Shown in pieces: positions 8,806 to 16,843 of a stretch of 64,000 bases of DNA (positions within the stretch are counted from its first letter, which is position 1; every line of letters begins with the position of its first letter). The DNA comes from Pyrinomonadaceae bacterium MAG19_C2-C3. GTDB lineage: Bacteria > Acidobacteriota > Blastocatellia > Pyrinomonadales > Pyrinomonadaceae. Below the pieces are notes generated by a model, which worked only from the letters and a program-made list of their open reading frames with translations, ran no database searches and had not been told where the DNA came from. The DNA lies in assembly GCA_024330265.1 (NCBI GenBank), contig JANDLT010000004.1, positions 62,001 through 126,000 on the forward strand, written 5' to 3'. Position numbers and translations under genes: made by a program.

Positions 8806-9564
8806 TTATTTAGCTTCAAACACGAGCAGGTAATCCATGCCGTCGGGCTTGACGAAATCTTGTTCGTCAACAAGGCGAAAACCCGCTTGCGCCGCTTCTT
8901 TGACAACCGTATCACGCGCGATGCCGTGGTCGTTGTCCGGCGTCTGGTTGCGGTCAATGATGCCGACGCGCCCGCCGGGACGAAGTGCGGCGCGCACGTT
9001 CTTCATCACTAACACGGGCTGCCCGATTTCGTGATAAGTCTTCAAAATTAGAACCGCATCCACGCTTTTGGCGGGCAAGCGCGGGTCATCTTCCGTTCCC
9101 AAAATCGCGTTGATATTTGAAAGCTTTTCATTTTTGGCGCGCTTTGCGATGTGGTCAACATATTCCTTGTTGATGTCAACGGCGAAGACTTTTCCTTTAT
9201 CTCCGACACGCCGCGCCGCAAGCACCGTGAACCAACCGGAAGCCGCCCCGATGTCGGCAATCGATTTCCCTGAGTCAATTCGCAAGATGTCCATCACACG
9301 ATTTATCGAAAGCCTATCGGCGCGCCCTTCGTCTTCAAAAATCGAAAGCTCACCCGTGTAAGGTTCACTCGTCTCGCGCGTCACGCGGTCGGCATCTTTA
9401 ACGGGCGCGGATTTATTTTGCGCGGCGGCGTCTTTCGCGCGTGACGAAGTTTGCGAATCAAACGCGCAACCGACGGTTGTAAAAGCGAGCAAGAGAGCGC
9501 ACATCAACATGCGTTCGCGCGCCGGTGCGACAAAGCGATGAGACGAGAAAGAACGTATAAACAT
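8806..9564 (-). CDS. Lipoprotein class I SAM-dependent methyltransferase
   Basis: 252 residues. A signal segment ending in TTVGC (lipobox Cys 33) is followed by a Rossmann methyltransferase domain: motif I IADIGAASGWFTVLAARRVG, an acidic strand end VFAVDIN, motif IV-like SVDAVLILKTYHEI and LRPGGRVGIID. A SAM-dependent enzyme outside the cytoplasm would lack cofactor, so either the signal is an uncleaved anchor or the fold has another role; such exported methyltransferase-like proteins are nonetheless common in this phylum. The substrate is unknown. It stands alone, converging with the sigma operon. Confidence 0.85.
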   Translation of the reverse strand: MFIRSFSSHRFVAPARERMLMCALLLAFTTVGCAFDSQTSSRAKDAAAQNKSAPVKDADRVTRETSEPYTGELSIFEDEGRADRLSINRVMDILRIDSGKSIADIGAASGWFTVLAARRVGDKGKVFAVDINKEYVDHIAKRAKNEKLSNINAILGTEDDPRLPAKSVDAVLILKTYHEIGQPVLVMKNVRAALRPGGRVGIIDRNQTPDNDHGIARDTVVKEAAQAGFRLVDEQDFVKPDGMDYLLVFEAK

Positions 9565-9591
9565 AGTGATTAAAAACTTCCTTATTGATTA

Positions 9592-9799
9592 CTAACCTTA
9601 TGCGGTGAAAGCGTTTTTGCGGCTGTGCCGCCTGATGTGCGGTGAGGCTCCGCCTCACCGTGGGATGCTTTCCCAATTTCTTCGAGGCTATGCCTCCGAA
9701 GGCGGGCGGCGTAGCCGCCATAAATTTCTAGGGGCGTGTCGGAAAGGCGAAGCCTTTCCGCACATCAGGCGGCACAGCCGCTCTACCGCGTGAGGTGAC
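9592..9799. repeat. MITE-like element 2 (CTCACC family, cargo type II)
   Basis: 208 bp with ends CTAACCTTATGCGG and CCGCGTGAGGTGAC, variants of the CTCACCTTACGCG ends. Flanks are TTGATTA (9585-9591) and TTGGTTA (9800-9806), a 7-bp duplication with one mismatch. The interior has inverted GCGGCTGTGCCGCCTGATGT (24-bp arms in full), a central GCGGCGTAGCCGC hairpin and a GGAAAGGC(N)GCCTTTCC hairpin. It shares this interior with the elements at 39790-39995 and 46900-47112. Non-coding. Confidence 0.85.
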
Positions 9800-9830
9800 T
9801 TGGTTAAACTGCAGATTGATTGAGTCGTTG

Positions 9831-10628
9831 TCAGCGCAAAGTCGCATCTTCATCGAGCAAAGGTTTGAGCGATTGATAAACCGTATCGGCGACGAGGCGC
9901 GTGCCGTTTGCGTTCGGGTGTACACCGTCGGGCAGATTCAACTCCGGGCGTCCCGCCACGCGGTCGAGAAAGAACGGGATAAACGGCACTTCGTATTCAT
10001 CAATCAAACTCTGATACGCGGTGGCGACCTGGCGTTGATACATGCCGCCCTGATTGGTGGGTGCGAACATTCCGGCAAGCAGAACCTGTATGTTGCGACG
10101 CTGCGCGGCTTCGATGATGCGTGCGAGATTGGCGCGCATCGCGCTTATGGATTGCCCGCGCAAGATGTCGTTTGCGCCGAGTTCTAAAATCATAATCTTC
10201 ACGTCCGGCTTATCGCTCAACGCCCATTCAAGTCGCGCCAAACCTTGCGCCGAAGTGTCGCCGGAAACTCCGGCGTTGATGACTTCGTAAGAATAACCAT
10301 CGGCATCGAGTTTTTGTTGAAGCAAATAAGGATAGCTTTCGGTTTGCGCGAGTCCGTAACCGGCGGTCAGACTGTCACCGAAGGCGATGATTTTCGGGCG
10401 CGAAGAAGTTGGAGGTTTAGAAGTTAATTGGTTGGTCGCGGTGTTCATTGTGTCGTTGACAGAGGCAGATGTTTTATCAACGCCGGATGATTGAAAGTTC
10501 GTCGTGCTTTCGTTTGAACACGCTGCCGCCGCGCACAGCAACATGAGTGTGACGAGAAAGCTAAAGAATTGCGTGGCGCGGCTTGCGACAGGACGCCCGA
10601 CTGCGGCATCAAAGTTTGAAATTGTCAC
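9831..10628 (-). CDS. tesA: Arylesterase / lysophospholipase L1-like SGNH hydrolase lipoprotein
   Basis: 265 residues; the start is GTG. Lipobox Cys at about 37 (LCAAAAC) after a hydrophobic segment, then a Ser/Thr linker. The SGNH hydrolase domain shows block I IIAFGDSLTAGYGL (Ser 86 nucleophile), block II INAGVSGDTSAQG, block III LELGANDILRG and block V LPDGVHPNANGT (Asp-His pair). This matches TesA, a periplasmic thioesterase/lysophospholipase/arylesterase. It is divergent from a ybbA-ybbP ABC pair, the same arrangement as in E. coli, which strengthens the assignment. The lipoprotein anchor differs from soluble E. coli TesA. Confidence 0.9.
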   Translation of the reverse strand: MTISNFDAAVGRPVASRATQFFSFLVTLMLLCAAAACSNESTTNFQSSGVDKTSASVNDTMNTATNQLTSKPPTSSRPKIIAFGDSLTAGYGLAQTESYPYLLQQKLDADGYSYEVINAGVSGDTSAQGLARLEWALSDKPDVKIMILELGANDILRGQSISAMRANLARIIEAAQRRNIQVLLAGMFAPTNQGGMYQRQVATAYQSLIDEYEVPFIPFFLDRVAGRPELNLPDGVHPNANGTRLVADTVYQSLKPLLDEDATLR

Positions 10629-10669
10629 CTGATATGTTTTCCCTAAATTAAAATTAAGTTCTCAAAAGC

Positions 10670-11485
10670 ATGATTGAATTATTGAAAGTCACCAAACAAG
10701 TTGCATCCGGCAGCGAACAATTAACTATCCTTCACCCGCTCGATTTACGAATTGCGGGCGGCGAATTCGTGTCAATCACAGGACCTTCCGGCAGCGGTAA
10801 ATCAACTTTGCTCGGTATCATCGCGGGTTTAGATGCGCCAAGCGGCGGAAGTGTTTTGATTGACGACGAAGATATTACCCTGATGAACGAAGACCGTCTC
10901 GCGCGCTTGCGCGGGTCGAAAATCGGCTTCGTGTTCCAATCCTTTCACTTGATACCGACATTGACCGCCGAAGAAAACATCTTGATTCCGCTCGAAATCG
11001 CCGGAGCTTCCGATGCCAGAGCGCGTGCGCGCGAACTGCTCGCGGAAGTCGAACTGACGAATCGCGGTCATCACTATCCTTCGCAACTCTCCGGTGGCGA
11101 ACAGCAACGCATCGCCATCGCCCGCGCGTTTGCGAATCGCCCGCCGATTCTGCTTGCCGATGAGCCGACGGGCAATCTCGATTCACGCAACGGCGCGCAC
11201 GTTCTCGAACTCATGCAGAACTTAAACGCGCGCCACGCGACGACGCTTGTTCTCGTCACGCACGATGCGGAACTCGCCGCCCTCGCCTCGCGCCGCATCG
11301 CGCTTCGTGACGGGCGCGTCGTGATGGACAGCCGTAGCGCGGCGACTGCTGAAAACCGTTTGGTGAATGTTGACGCGAACAGGCATGACGCGCTTCATCG
11401 GAACGCACCAACATCCACAGCGTCAATCACAGATGAACGCGCGCACGGTTTCGATGTCGAAGCCCAAACCGAAGGAGCGGGATAA
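10670..11485 (+). CDS. ybbA: ABC transporter ATPase, YbbA/LolD-like
   Basis: 271 residues. Walker A GPSGSGKST (near residue 39), Q-loop FVFQSFHLIPTLTAEENI, signature LSGGEQQRIAIARAF, Walker B ILLADEPTGNLD and the H-loop VTHD are all present, so it should be active. About 45 C-terminal residues beyond the usual end are Ala/Thr/His-rich and not conserved. The stop lies one base before the permease ATG, so the two are translationally coupled. The MacB/LolD/YbbA class usually powers extracytoplasmic work such as lipoprotein or lysophospholipid handling rather than solute transport; the tesA neighbour supports a lipid role. Confidence 0.92.
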   Translation: MIELLKVTKQVASGSEQLTILHPLDLRIAGGEFVSITGPSGSGKSTLLGIIAGLDAPSGGSVLIDDEDITLMNEDRLARLRGSKIGFVFQSFHLIPTLTAEENILIPLEIAGASDARARARELLAEVELTNRGHHYPSQLSGGEQQRIAIARAFANRPPILLADEPTGNLDSRNGAHVLELMQNLNARHATTLVLVTHDAELAALASRRIALRDGRVVMDSRSAATAENRLVNVDANRHDALHRNAPTSTASITDERAHGFDVEAQTEGAG

Positions 11486-11486
11486 G

Positions 11487-14054
11487 ATGAAATTTATTCT
11501 TAACCTCACGTTGCGCGAGATTCGTTCGTCGTGGCGCAGATTGTTATTCTTCTTTTTGTGCATCGGCATCGGTGTCGCGTCCATCGTCGCTTTGCGTTCG
11601 GTCATCGGCAACGTCCGCGAATCCGTCGTCGGTGAAGCGCGTTCCTTGCTTGCCGCCGATGTCGTGGTCGAAAGCACGCGCCCTTGGACGGGCGAACAAC
11701 TTCAAGCGATTGAGCGCGCGGCACGAAACAACCGGACGACGGGGCGCACGGAAACCGTTGACGCGGCGACGATGGTGCGCGTTCCCGATTCAACAGGGGA
11801 AGCCGACAATGAAGCGAACGAATCCGGCGGGGCGATGATGATTGAACTCAAAGGTATAGAGTCAAACTTCCCGCTCGTCGGCGCGTGGCAATTGGAAAAC
11901 GGTGCGCGTTATGACTCGAATTTGCTGAATGACAATGGCGCGATTGTCAGCCGCGCGTTGATGGCGAGACTTGGCTTGAAAATCGGCGATACGATTTTAA
12001 TCGGCACGGAAAGCTTTCAGATTCGCGCCGTCGTCACACAAGAACCGGGCGCGGGTGCGGGCTTTACTTTGGGTCCTCGCGTTTTTATCCAACGCGAAAA
12101 CATCGAACGCGCCGGACTCGTCGGCTTCGGCAGTCGTGCGCGGCGCAAGATTCTGTTCACTGTTCCTGATTCGTCGGGCGTGCTTGCGTTTGAAAAAAGT
12201 TTAGAGATGGAAATCAACGATAACGTCGCGCGCATACGAACCTTTCGTGATGCCGAGCAGAACTTGGGAAAACAGTTCACGCGCGCCGAAAACTATCTTT
12301 CACTCGCCGGACTCATCGTGCTGGTGCTTGGCGGCGTCGGCATCTCGAACGTCACGCGCGTTCTTATCGAGCAGAAGCGGCGCAGCATCGCTATCTTAAA
12401 ATGCGTCGGTGCGACGGGCGGACGTATCACGACGGCTTATCTTGTGCAAATCATTGTCCTCGCGCTCTTGGGAAGCGGGCTTGGAATTATGCTCGCGCGC
12501 CTCGCGTTGTTCATCGTCGAGCGTCAATTCGCGGCGAGTCTGCCCGCGAATATGACTTACAGTTTGCAGTGGACGGCAATCGCGCAAGGCACTTTGCTCG
12601 GCGTTCTTATCGCGCTTCTGTTTTCCGCATTGCCGTTGCTCGGCGTGCGTCACATCAAGCCGAATATGTTGTTGCGCGAAACGGAGAGCGGTTCACGAAC
12701 GCAGGGTTTCGATTGGCTTCGCGTCGCGGTTGCGGTCATCGTCGGCGGGTTGCTCATCGCGGTCGCGGCGTGGCAAGCCGGTTCGTGGCGCGTCGGCGGG
12801 TTGTTTCTGCTGTCTTTAATTTTAGCGACGGGAGCGTTATACGCGGTCGCGGCAGGGTTGATTTGGACGCTCGGACGGTTTAAGCGCGCAGGGATAAAAT
12901 CCTTTGCGGTGCGTCACGCGATTGGAAGCTTAGGGCGACCGGGAAATCAAACACGGACGGTCGTGATGGCGACGGGCTTGGGTGTGTTTCTCGTCGTCGC
13001 CGTGCAGCTTTTGCAAGTCAACCTTGTACGCGAGTTGGACATCAACGCCAACCCGAACGCCCCGAACATGTTTCTGATTGACGTACAGTCTGACCAAGCC
13101 GAAGGCGTGCGCGCCATCACGCGCGAGTACGCCAACACGGAAGCGAATCTCGTTCCGACGGTGCGGGCGCGCATCACCGATGTTGACGGAAACCAAAACA
13201 TCGGAGCGGGCGAACAACAACGCGAACGCGGGCGCATAGGGCGCGAGTATGTCGTGACGTATCGCCCGTATCTTGAACCGAACGAGAAGATTGTCGGTGG
13301 ACAGTTTTGGGGCGATAAGCCAAGCACTTCGGGCGAGGCGGAAGTCTCAATTGAGAAAGATATGGTCGGGCTTGCCGGAATGAAGTTAGGAAGTCTCGTG
13401 ACGTTCGATGTTTTAGGGCGTGCGATACAAGCGCGCGTCACGAGTCTGCGCGAAGTTGACTGGCGCAATTCGCGCACCGGCTTTATGGTCGTCTTTCGTC
13501 CCGGTGCTTTGGAAGCCGCCCCGCAAACACTCATCGCCGCCGTCAACGCACCGGAAGAAGCGGCGGCGCGCGCCCGCTTTACGCGCGCCATAGTCAACCG
13601 TTATCCGAACATCGCATTGATTGATGTGGGTGAGATTTTGCGAAACGTCGGGCGCGTCGTCGGCAATATCACGCTCGCCGTGTCGTTTGTCGGAGCGTTC
13701 ATTTTCCTAAGCGGCGTGCTGATTCTCATCGGCTCGATTGCGATAACGAAGTTCCAGCGAATATATGAAACCGCGATACTTCGCACGCTCGGCGCGGAAC
13801 GCCGGACGCTGATTGTGATAATGCTCGTCGAATACGGCTTGCAGGGTTTAATCGCCGGACTCGTCGGCGTGCTTGCCGCTCTCGCGTTGTCTTTCGCGGT
13901 TGCACGCTTCGTGCTTGATATTAGTTGGACGTGGACGCCCGCCGTTACCTTCGCGGGCATTTTAGGTTCGGTTCTGCTTGTGATGTTGGTCGGCATCTTC
14001 GCCAGTTTTGATGTGTTGAAACGCAAGCCGCTTTCAACTCTGCGCGCGGGCTAA
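11487..14054 (+). CDS. ybbP: ABC transporter permease, YbbP/FtsX-like
   Basis: About 855 residues. The start is ATG 11487, one base after the ATPase stop, with GGAG at 11473-11476; earlier in-frame starts only read through the ATPase gene. There is an N-terminal membrane helix (LLFFFLCIGIGVASIVAL), a periplasmic MacB-like domain, then two FtsX modules: helices around residues 270-430 (LAGLIVLVLGGVGISNVTRVLIEQKRR) and at the C-terminus (FIFLSGVLILIGSIAITKFQRIYETAILRTLGAERRTL). Ten-helix two-module architecture is typical of YbbP. Partner of the upstream ATPase. Confidence 0.92.
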   Translation: MKFILNLTLREIRSSWRRLLFFFLCIGIGVASIVALRSVIGNVRESVVGEARSLLAADVVVESTRPWTGEQLQAIERAARNNRTTGRTETVDAATMVRVPDSTGEADNEANESGGAMMIELKGIESNFPLVGAWQLENGARYDSNLLNDNGAIVSRALMARLGLKIGDTILIGTESFQIRAVVTQEPGAGAGFTLGPRVFIQRENIERAGLVGFGSRARRKILFTVPDSSGVLAFEKSLEMEINDNVARIRTFRDAEQNLGKQFTRAENYLSLAGLIVLVLGGVGISNVTRVLIEQKRRSIAILKCVGATGGRITTAYLVQIIVLALLGSGLGIMLARLALFIVERQFAASLPANMTYSLQWTAIAQGTLLGVLIALLFSALPLLGVRHIKPNMLLRETESGSRTQGFDWLRVAVAVIVGGLLIAVAAWQAGSWRVGGLFLLSLILATGALYAVAAGLIWTLGRFKRAGIKSFAVRHAIGSLGRPGNQTRTVVMATGLGVFLVVAVQLLQVNLVRELDINANPNAPNMFLIDVQSDQAEGVRAITREYANTEANLVPTVRARITDVDGNQNIGAGEQQRERGRIGREYVVTYRPYLEPNEKIVGGQFWGDKPSTSGEAEVSIEKDMVGLAGMKLGSLVTFDVLGRAIQARVTSLREVDWRNSRTGFMVVFRPGALEAAPQTLIAAVNAPEEAAARARFTRAIVNRYPNIALIDVGEILRNVGRVVGNITLAVSFVGAFIFLSGVLILIGSIAITKFQRIYETAILRTLGAERRTLIVIMLVEYGLQGLIAGLVGVLAALALSFAVARFVLDISWTWTPAVTFAGILGSVLLVMLVGIFASFDVLKRKPLSTLRAG

Positions 14055-14129
14055 CGAAGCATCCGGCTTTCAGGTTAGAATCTCGCCACAACCCATGTTT
14101 CACCGTTTCAAAAGAGGAGTTCAAAAATT

Positions 14130-15008
14130 ATGATGAAAAAGATGTTCCCGATTTTCTTGATGCTGTTGGCACTCGTGTGTGTCTCGCACGTCGCACAGGC
14201 GCAGGTTGATTTACCGATGGCGAGTCAACGCGCGAGCGTCGAACAACGCATCGGCTTGACCGATGTCAAAATCACTTATCACCGTCCGCAAGTCAAAGGG
14301 CGCGTCATTTACGGCGGGCTTGAACCTTACGGCAAGGTGTGGCGCACGGGTGCAAATAATGCGACCGTGATTTCATTCACCGACGATGTGAGGATTAACG
14401 GTCAACCTTTGCCCGCCGGAAATTACAGCTTGCACACGATTCCGACGCAAGGCGAATGGACAGTAATTTTCAACAAGACTGCCGACCAGTGGGGCAGTTA
14501 TCAGTACGACGAAAAGCAGGATGCTTTGCGCGTCAAGGTTCAACCCGTCGCCCTCACTTCGCCGCAAGAAATTCTGACGTTCAATTTCGCGGACGTGAAA
14601 AGCGACAAGGCGGTTGTCGAGATGGCATGGAGTACGCTTCGTGTGCCGTTCACTATCGAAACGGAAGTCACGCAAAAAGCACTTCGCAATTCACGCGACG
14701 CCGTGTCAAAAGCGAAGCCCGATGATTGGCGCACACCGTTCCAAGCCGCCAACTACGCATATCAATCGAACGTCGCACCGGATGAAGCGATGACGTGGAT
14801 TGACAAATCCATCGCCGTCAAAGAATCACACCCCAACCTCGCGCTCAAAGCCCGTCTGCTCGCCCGCGCGGGACGCAAAGCCGAAGCCATCACGCTGGCA
14901 GAGAAGGCGATTAAGCTTGGCAAAGCGGCACAACCCGCCGCCGATACCGCCGCCACCGAAAAGTTTCTCGTCGAATTGCGCGGCGGCGCGACGGCGGCGA
15001 AGAACTAA
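14130..15008 (+). CDS. Secreted DUF2911 protein
   Basis: 292 residues, ribosome site AGAGGAG. Signal peptide ending AQAQ (about residue 25). The DUF2911 domain follows with its hallmark strings VKITYHRPQVKGRVIYGGL, PYGKVWRTGANNAT, LPAGNYSLHTIP and EWTVIFNKTADQWGSYQYD. The C-terminal 100 residues are helical with a TPR-like repeat (AMTWIDKSIAVKESHPNLALKARLLARAGRKAEAITLAEKAI). DUF2911 has no established function; the family is frequent in Acidobacteriota and Bacteroidota envelopes. Monocistronic with its own terminator. Confidence 0.9.
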   Translation: MMKKMFPIFLMLLALVCVSHVAQAQVDLPMASQRASVEQRIGLTDVKITYHRPQVKGRVIYGGLEPYGKVWRTGANNATVISFTDDVRINGQPLPAGNYSLHTIPTQGEWTVIFNKTADQWGSYQYDEKQDALRVKVQPVALTSPQEILTFNFADVKSDKAVVEMAWSTLRVPFTIETEVTQKALRNSRDAVSKAKPDDWRTPFQAANYAYQSNVAPDEAMTWIDKSIAVKESHPNLALKARLLARAGRKAEAITLAEKAIKLGKAAQPAADTAATEKFLVELRGGATAAKN

Positions 15009-15040
15009 AGCGAAAAGTTTTTACATTTTCCATAAAACCG

Positions 15041-15075
15041 AAGGGCGCGAAGCATCATCTTCGCGCCCTTCTTTG
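15041..15075 (+). terminator. Rho-independent terminator
   Basis: A 12-bp perfect stem (AAGGGCGCGAAG, 15041-15052, with 15059-15070) around CATCAT, followed by CTTTGTT. It ends the DUF2911 gene. The remaining 235 bases up to the cyclase gene hold no ORF or repeat that I could identify, only an AAGGA ribosome site at its end. Confidence 0.88.
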
Positions 15076-15310
15076 TTCGCTCAGATGACTCAAAGCCGGG
15101 AACATAAACCGCAACATTTGTAGACTAACCACCGCCTGTTTGTTATAAGTGATTGAGGTACTATTTCGACACAGACTTTAGTGCCTTCCGCAACGCCTTC
15201 CTCCTTCAATCCTTCGACTCCTGAAGCCGACTAAAAGATTACCTCTACACTTCAGCGTAAATCCCGGCTCGCATTCTCAAGCATCGCACATAAACAATAA
15301 GGACTTTCGC

Positions 15311-16810
15311 ATGAGCTACCGTACACGGCTGCTAATCATCTTCTTTGGCTCCGCGCTTCTCGTCAACGGGGCGTCGGTTGCGTTTCTGTACCGCGAATCG
15401 GAGCGTGATGTTTATGAAGAGTTCCGTGATAAGGCATTGTCCGTCGCCGCGACGACGGCGGTCGCTCTCGATGCGGACTTACATCGCACCCTTCAAACGA
15501 GAGAGGATGAAGGTTCGGATGCTTACCGGAAGATTGAGGAAACCCTGCGGCGCGCCCGTGATGCCAATCGCCGCGACGATACTTACGTTAAATTTATCTA
15601 CACGGTGATGCCGTCGAAGGACGATCCCGCGATGCTCGTCTTCGGTGTTGACCCGGAAGAGAGTCTCGCCGATAAATCACATCTGGGCGATGTTTATAGG
15701 GTGCAGAAAACACATCCGATTACCTTCGGCGAGCGTCGTGTTGACGAAGATTTTTACACCGACCAATGGGGGACTTGGCTTAGTGCTTATGAGCCAATCA
15801 AAGACAGTTCGGGTAAGACCGTGGCGATGGTGGTCGTCGATTTCTCTTCGAGTAGAGTAGCCCTCAAGTTAAGACCCTTACATCTGGCTCTCGCGCTTTC
15901 CGTCGTCATCTGCTTTTGCCTTGCGTTGTTGATAGCGGTCGTCCACTCCGCGCATGTCAGTCGCCCGCTGCTCGCACTGCGCGACGTGGTAGCGAGAATC
16001 GGGAAGGGAGATTACGCCGCCAGAATAGGGGTCATACGTAAGGATGAGTTCGGCGAAGTGGCAAAGGCGGTGAACAAAATGGCGGAGGGTTTGCAAGAAC
16101 GTGAAACGATTAAATCGGCGTTCGCGCGCTACGTCTCCAGTCATGTACTTGAAGAGGTGCTAAGTTCCGGTCAGATGCCCGTGGTACACGGAGTGAGTCG
16201 CCGCGTGACGGTGCTGTTTTCAGATATACGAGGTTTTACGGGGACTTCGGAAATGATGCGACCGGAACAGGTCGTCGCTATGCTTAATGAGTATTTCAAG
16301 ATTATGGTTGATGTCGTGTTCCGCCATCACGGTATGCTCGACAAGTTTATCGGCGACGGCATGATGGTGATTTTCGGCGCGCCGGTTGACGACCCGCATC
16401 AGGAAGAACACGCCATCCGCGCCGCCCTCGAAATGCAGCAGGAAGTTTATAAGCTGTGTGAGAAATGGGAGTTGCAAGGGCGTTCGAGCATACGCATCGG
16501 CATCGGCATCAACTCCGGCAGCGCGGTCGTCGGCAACATCGGCTCGGACGAGCGTTTGGAATACACAGCAATCGGCGACACTGTGAACCTTGCTTCGCGC
16601 TTGGAGTCGGCGACTAAAGAGTTGGGAGTGGACATACTCATCAGCGAGTACACATACGACGCGGTGCGCGGTCTGTTCCCCGCGATGCCACAGGGCGAGG
16701 TTCACGTTAAAGGCAGACAACAGCCTGTCATGACCTACTCGGTGGCGACTCAACACCCGCTTCACACAAATCAGCGTGCAGAGGCGGATATGGAACTGAC
16801 TTGCGTTTAA
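15311..16810 (+). CDS. HAMP-domain class III adenylate/guanylate cyclase
   Basis: 499 residues. A membrane helix at 7-27, an extracytoplasmic sensor of about 165 residues, a second helix (LALALSVVICFCLALLIAVV, near 192-214), a HAMP domain and then the cyclase domain from about residue 295. Catalytic motifs: metal aspartates in VTVLFSDIRGFT and DKFIGDGMMVIFGAP, and EYTAIGDTVNLASRLE with the transition-state Asn and Arg. The Lys of DKFIGD and Thr of YTAIGD suggest ATP specificity (class IIIb pattern), so cAMP is the likely product. The sensor converts an envelope signal to a second messenger; its ligand is unknown. Confidence 0.93.
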   Translation: MSYRTRLLIIFFGSALLVNGASVAFLYRESERDVYEEFRDKALSVAATTAVALDADLHRTLQTREDEGSDAYRKIEETLRRARDANRRDDTYVKFIYTVMPSKDDPAMLVFGVDPEESLADKSHLGDVYRVQKTHPITFGERRVDEDFYTDQWGTWLSAYEPIKDSSGKTVAMVVVDFSSSRVALKLRPLHLALALSVVICFCLALLIAVVHSAHVSRPLLALRDVVARIGKGDYAARIGVIRKDEFGEVAKAVNKMAEGLQERETIKSAFARYVSSHVLEEVLSSGQMPVVHGVSRRVTVLFSDIRGFTGTSEMMRPEQVVAMLNEYFKIMVDVVFRHHGMLDKFIGDGMMVIFGAPVDDPHQEEHAIRAALEMQQEVYKLCEKWELQGRSSIRIGIGINSGSAVVGNIGSDERLEYTAIGDTVNLASRLESATKELGVDILISEYTYDAVRGLFPAMPQGEVHVKGRQQPVMTYSVATQHPLHTNQRAEADMELTCV

Positions 16811-16843
16811 TCTTCGTGGGATGTGGTGATGAATTGCGGTGGA

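Noticed and set aside
11367-11486. 40-codon extension of the ybbP permease
   Set aside because: It overlaps the ATPase gene in another frame; ATG 11487 follows the ATPase stop and has GGAG.
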